This document shows positions 56,178 through 64,000 of a DNA stretch of 64,000 bases, piece after piece. Below the pieces are notes generated by a model that saw only the letters and a list, made by a program, of their open reading frames with translations, had not been told where the DNA came from and ran no database searches. Location: contig NC_091006.1 in the NCBI RefSeq assembly GCF_041146395.1, positions 8,686,001 to 8,750,000 on the forward strand. The letters are read 5' to 3'. A program made the translations under genes and the position numbers. The stretch is from Eulemur rufifrons. Taxonomy: Eukaryota > Chordata > Mammalia > Primates > Lemuridae. Positions within the stretch are counted from its first letter, which is position 1, and each line of letters begins with the position of its first letter.

Positions 56178-57074
56178 CATCCAAAGGTCCAAAGTTTTAT
56201 TGTTTTGAATACATTCTCCAGCGCCCCCCCTACTACCCTCCCCCCACCCTCAGTCCCCAATACAGAATAAGGCTTGACCACAGCCACCCTACCCCACCCC
56301 ATGGGCCCCAGCTGGGAGGCAGAGGGGGCTTCCAGTTTGGTTTGAGGGCACCCCCTTCCCCATCTCCCCACCCGCCTGCCCATGGGCCAGTCCTAGGAGC
56401 AGCTGGGGGTGAAGGGGCTGGACTGGTGCTGGGGTGGGGAGTGGGAGAGGGATAGCAGGCACTTGTAGAGATTTGTGGCCCCTGGGTGGCACCCCTCTAC
56501 CCTCCTCCGCCCCCCACCTCCCCCCCAACATGGAATTTTTGGTTCATCGTAAAATTGTCCCTCCCTCCACTGCTGTAACCTTGTGGGGTATGAGAAACCC
56601 AGGCACTCATGGCCCCTGGAGGGGCAGGGAAGGCAGGGCTGGGACTAAGGATGGCTGGGGGGCAGAGGGGAGAGGTACAAGAGGCAGAGAACAGGGAGGG
56701 AGACAAGGCTTTACTTCCTAAGCGATTGTAATAAAAAAGTTCCTGGGTGTTAAGGCCACAGCCTCAGTTCAAATATAAATTCCTCAGAATGGAGGTGGCC
56801 CCCTTAACTCCCCCCACCCTCCCCCCAACACCACTTTGCCCAGAGCTTAGAAACCCACAGAGACAGGGGGCAGCCCCCAGCCCTGGGCACCCACCCACCC
56901 CCACCATTTAAAAAAAAAAAAAAGAAATTAAAGTTTTATACAAAATGTGGGGAGGGGAAAGGGAGGAGGCAGGGAAGAGACTAGAGAGCTGTCCTCACCT
57001 CCAGGGCATGGGGGGTTAAGGCAGCAAAAGAAGCATGGGGGGTAGGGGGAACACGGGTCCCCTGCCCACAGCCC
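56178..57074 (-). other. ERF: ERF 3' UTR
   Basis: About 0.9 kb between the ERF stop codon and its poly(A) signal. C/G-rich with an A-rich tract at 56908-56940 on the plus strand. Confidence 0.85.
56196..56201 (-). terminator. ERF: ERF poly(A) signal AATAAA
   Basis: Plus-strand tttatt in 'aaagttttattg' reads AATAAA on the gene strand. Confidence 0.85.
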
Positions 57075-63586
<6,512 letters not shown>

Positions 63587-63813
63587 GCTGGGGGGCCCGG
63601 GGCGAGGCGCCCCGACTCCGGGCCGTGGCTCCCGGCGCCCGCGCTGCCCCGTCCCGTCCCGCGCCCGTCGGGCCGCCCTCGCCGCCTCACCCGGCCTCGC
63701 CTCTCAGAGCCTCTCCCCTCCCCGCCGCCGCCTCCCGGGTTAATATCGCACTCCGGGGCCGGGACGCCCACGCCCCCCGGCCGGCGACGTCACCGCCGCG
63801 TCGCCATGGAGAC

Positions 63814-64000
63814 ACAGTGCCCGCCCCCTCCCCGCTCACTCACACACACGCTCGCCGGCGCGCAGCCACTGAGGACCGGCCGGTGCTGGGCTTAAAGGAG
63901 CCGCGCGGCGGGGGAGGGAGGAAGGAGGGGGTGGGGGTGGGATGGGGTCCCGGGGGTCATGACCCTTCTTGGAGGCTCCAAGTCTGCAGATAACTTAAGT
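63814..64000. other. Upstream of ERF
   Basis: GC-rich sequence falling to AT-richer sequence near the window end. No exon recognised. Confidence 0.45.

Overview
The window is nuclear DNA from a primate, most likely a lemur (strepsirrhine). It carries spliced vertebrate genes, CpG-rich promoters, and MIR, L2, L1 and Alu elements. Several young Alus have the strepsirrhine form: a short insert after the left arm (GAAAGAAATTATATGGACAG) and a right arm reading GTTGCTGTGAGCTAGGCTGA. The gene order DEDD2 - ZNF526 - GSK3A - ERF matches human 19q13.2. Species assignment is inference; gene identity rests on reading the proteins exon by exon.

Layout. 1-16.9 kb is intergenic: a purine-rich low-complexity block, a CpG cluster at 0.9-1.0 kb, a decayed ~135 bp tandem array (1.0-1.7 kb), many transposable elements, and an orphan CpG island with two NRF1-type palindromes (15.1-15.6 kb). 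16.9-33.4 kb is DEDD2 (minus strand, four coding exons, 326 aa), whose 9 kb last intron is filled with MIR and L2 relics. 33.4-39.65 kb is ZNF526 (plus strand, one coding exon, 669 aa, 13 C2H2 fingers), apparently head to head with DEDD2 across a CpG island. 42.3-51.8 kb is GSK3A (minus strand, 11 coding exons, 483 aa). 56.2-63.8 kb is ERF (minus strand, four coding exons, 548 aa). All splice junctions were placed by hand, and the exon lengths sum exactly to open frames.

Function. The four proteins are independent housekeeping or signalling genes: a death-effector-domain nuclear protein, a zinc-finger protein, the kinase GSK-3 alpha, and an ETS repressor controlled by ERK. They do not form a pathway.

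Most unusual signal. Upstream of GSK3A, between about 51.9 and 53.6 kb, some 14 same-orientation copies of a 20 bp motif, near GCACGCCGGGAAATGGAGTC, recur every 51-74 bp. The reverse complement resembles the ZNF143/THAP11 'ACTACA + TCCCAGMATGC' element. The spacers have decayed while the cores are kept. GSK3A intron 1, the DEDD2 5' region and the ZNF526 first intron also hold decayed tandem arrays with ~30-36 bp periods, so promoter-flanking ancient minisatellites look like a theme of this locus.
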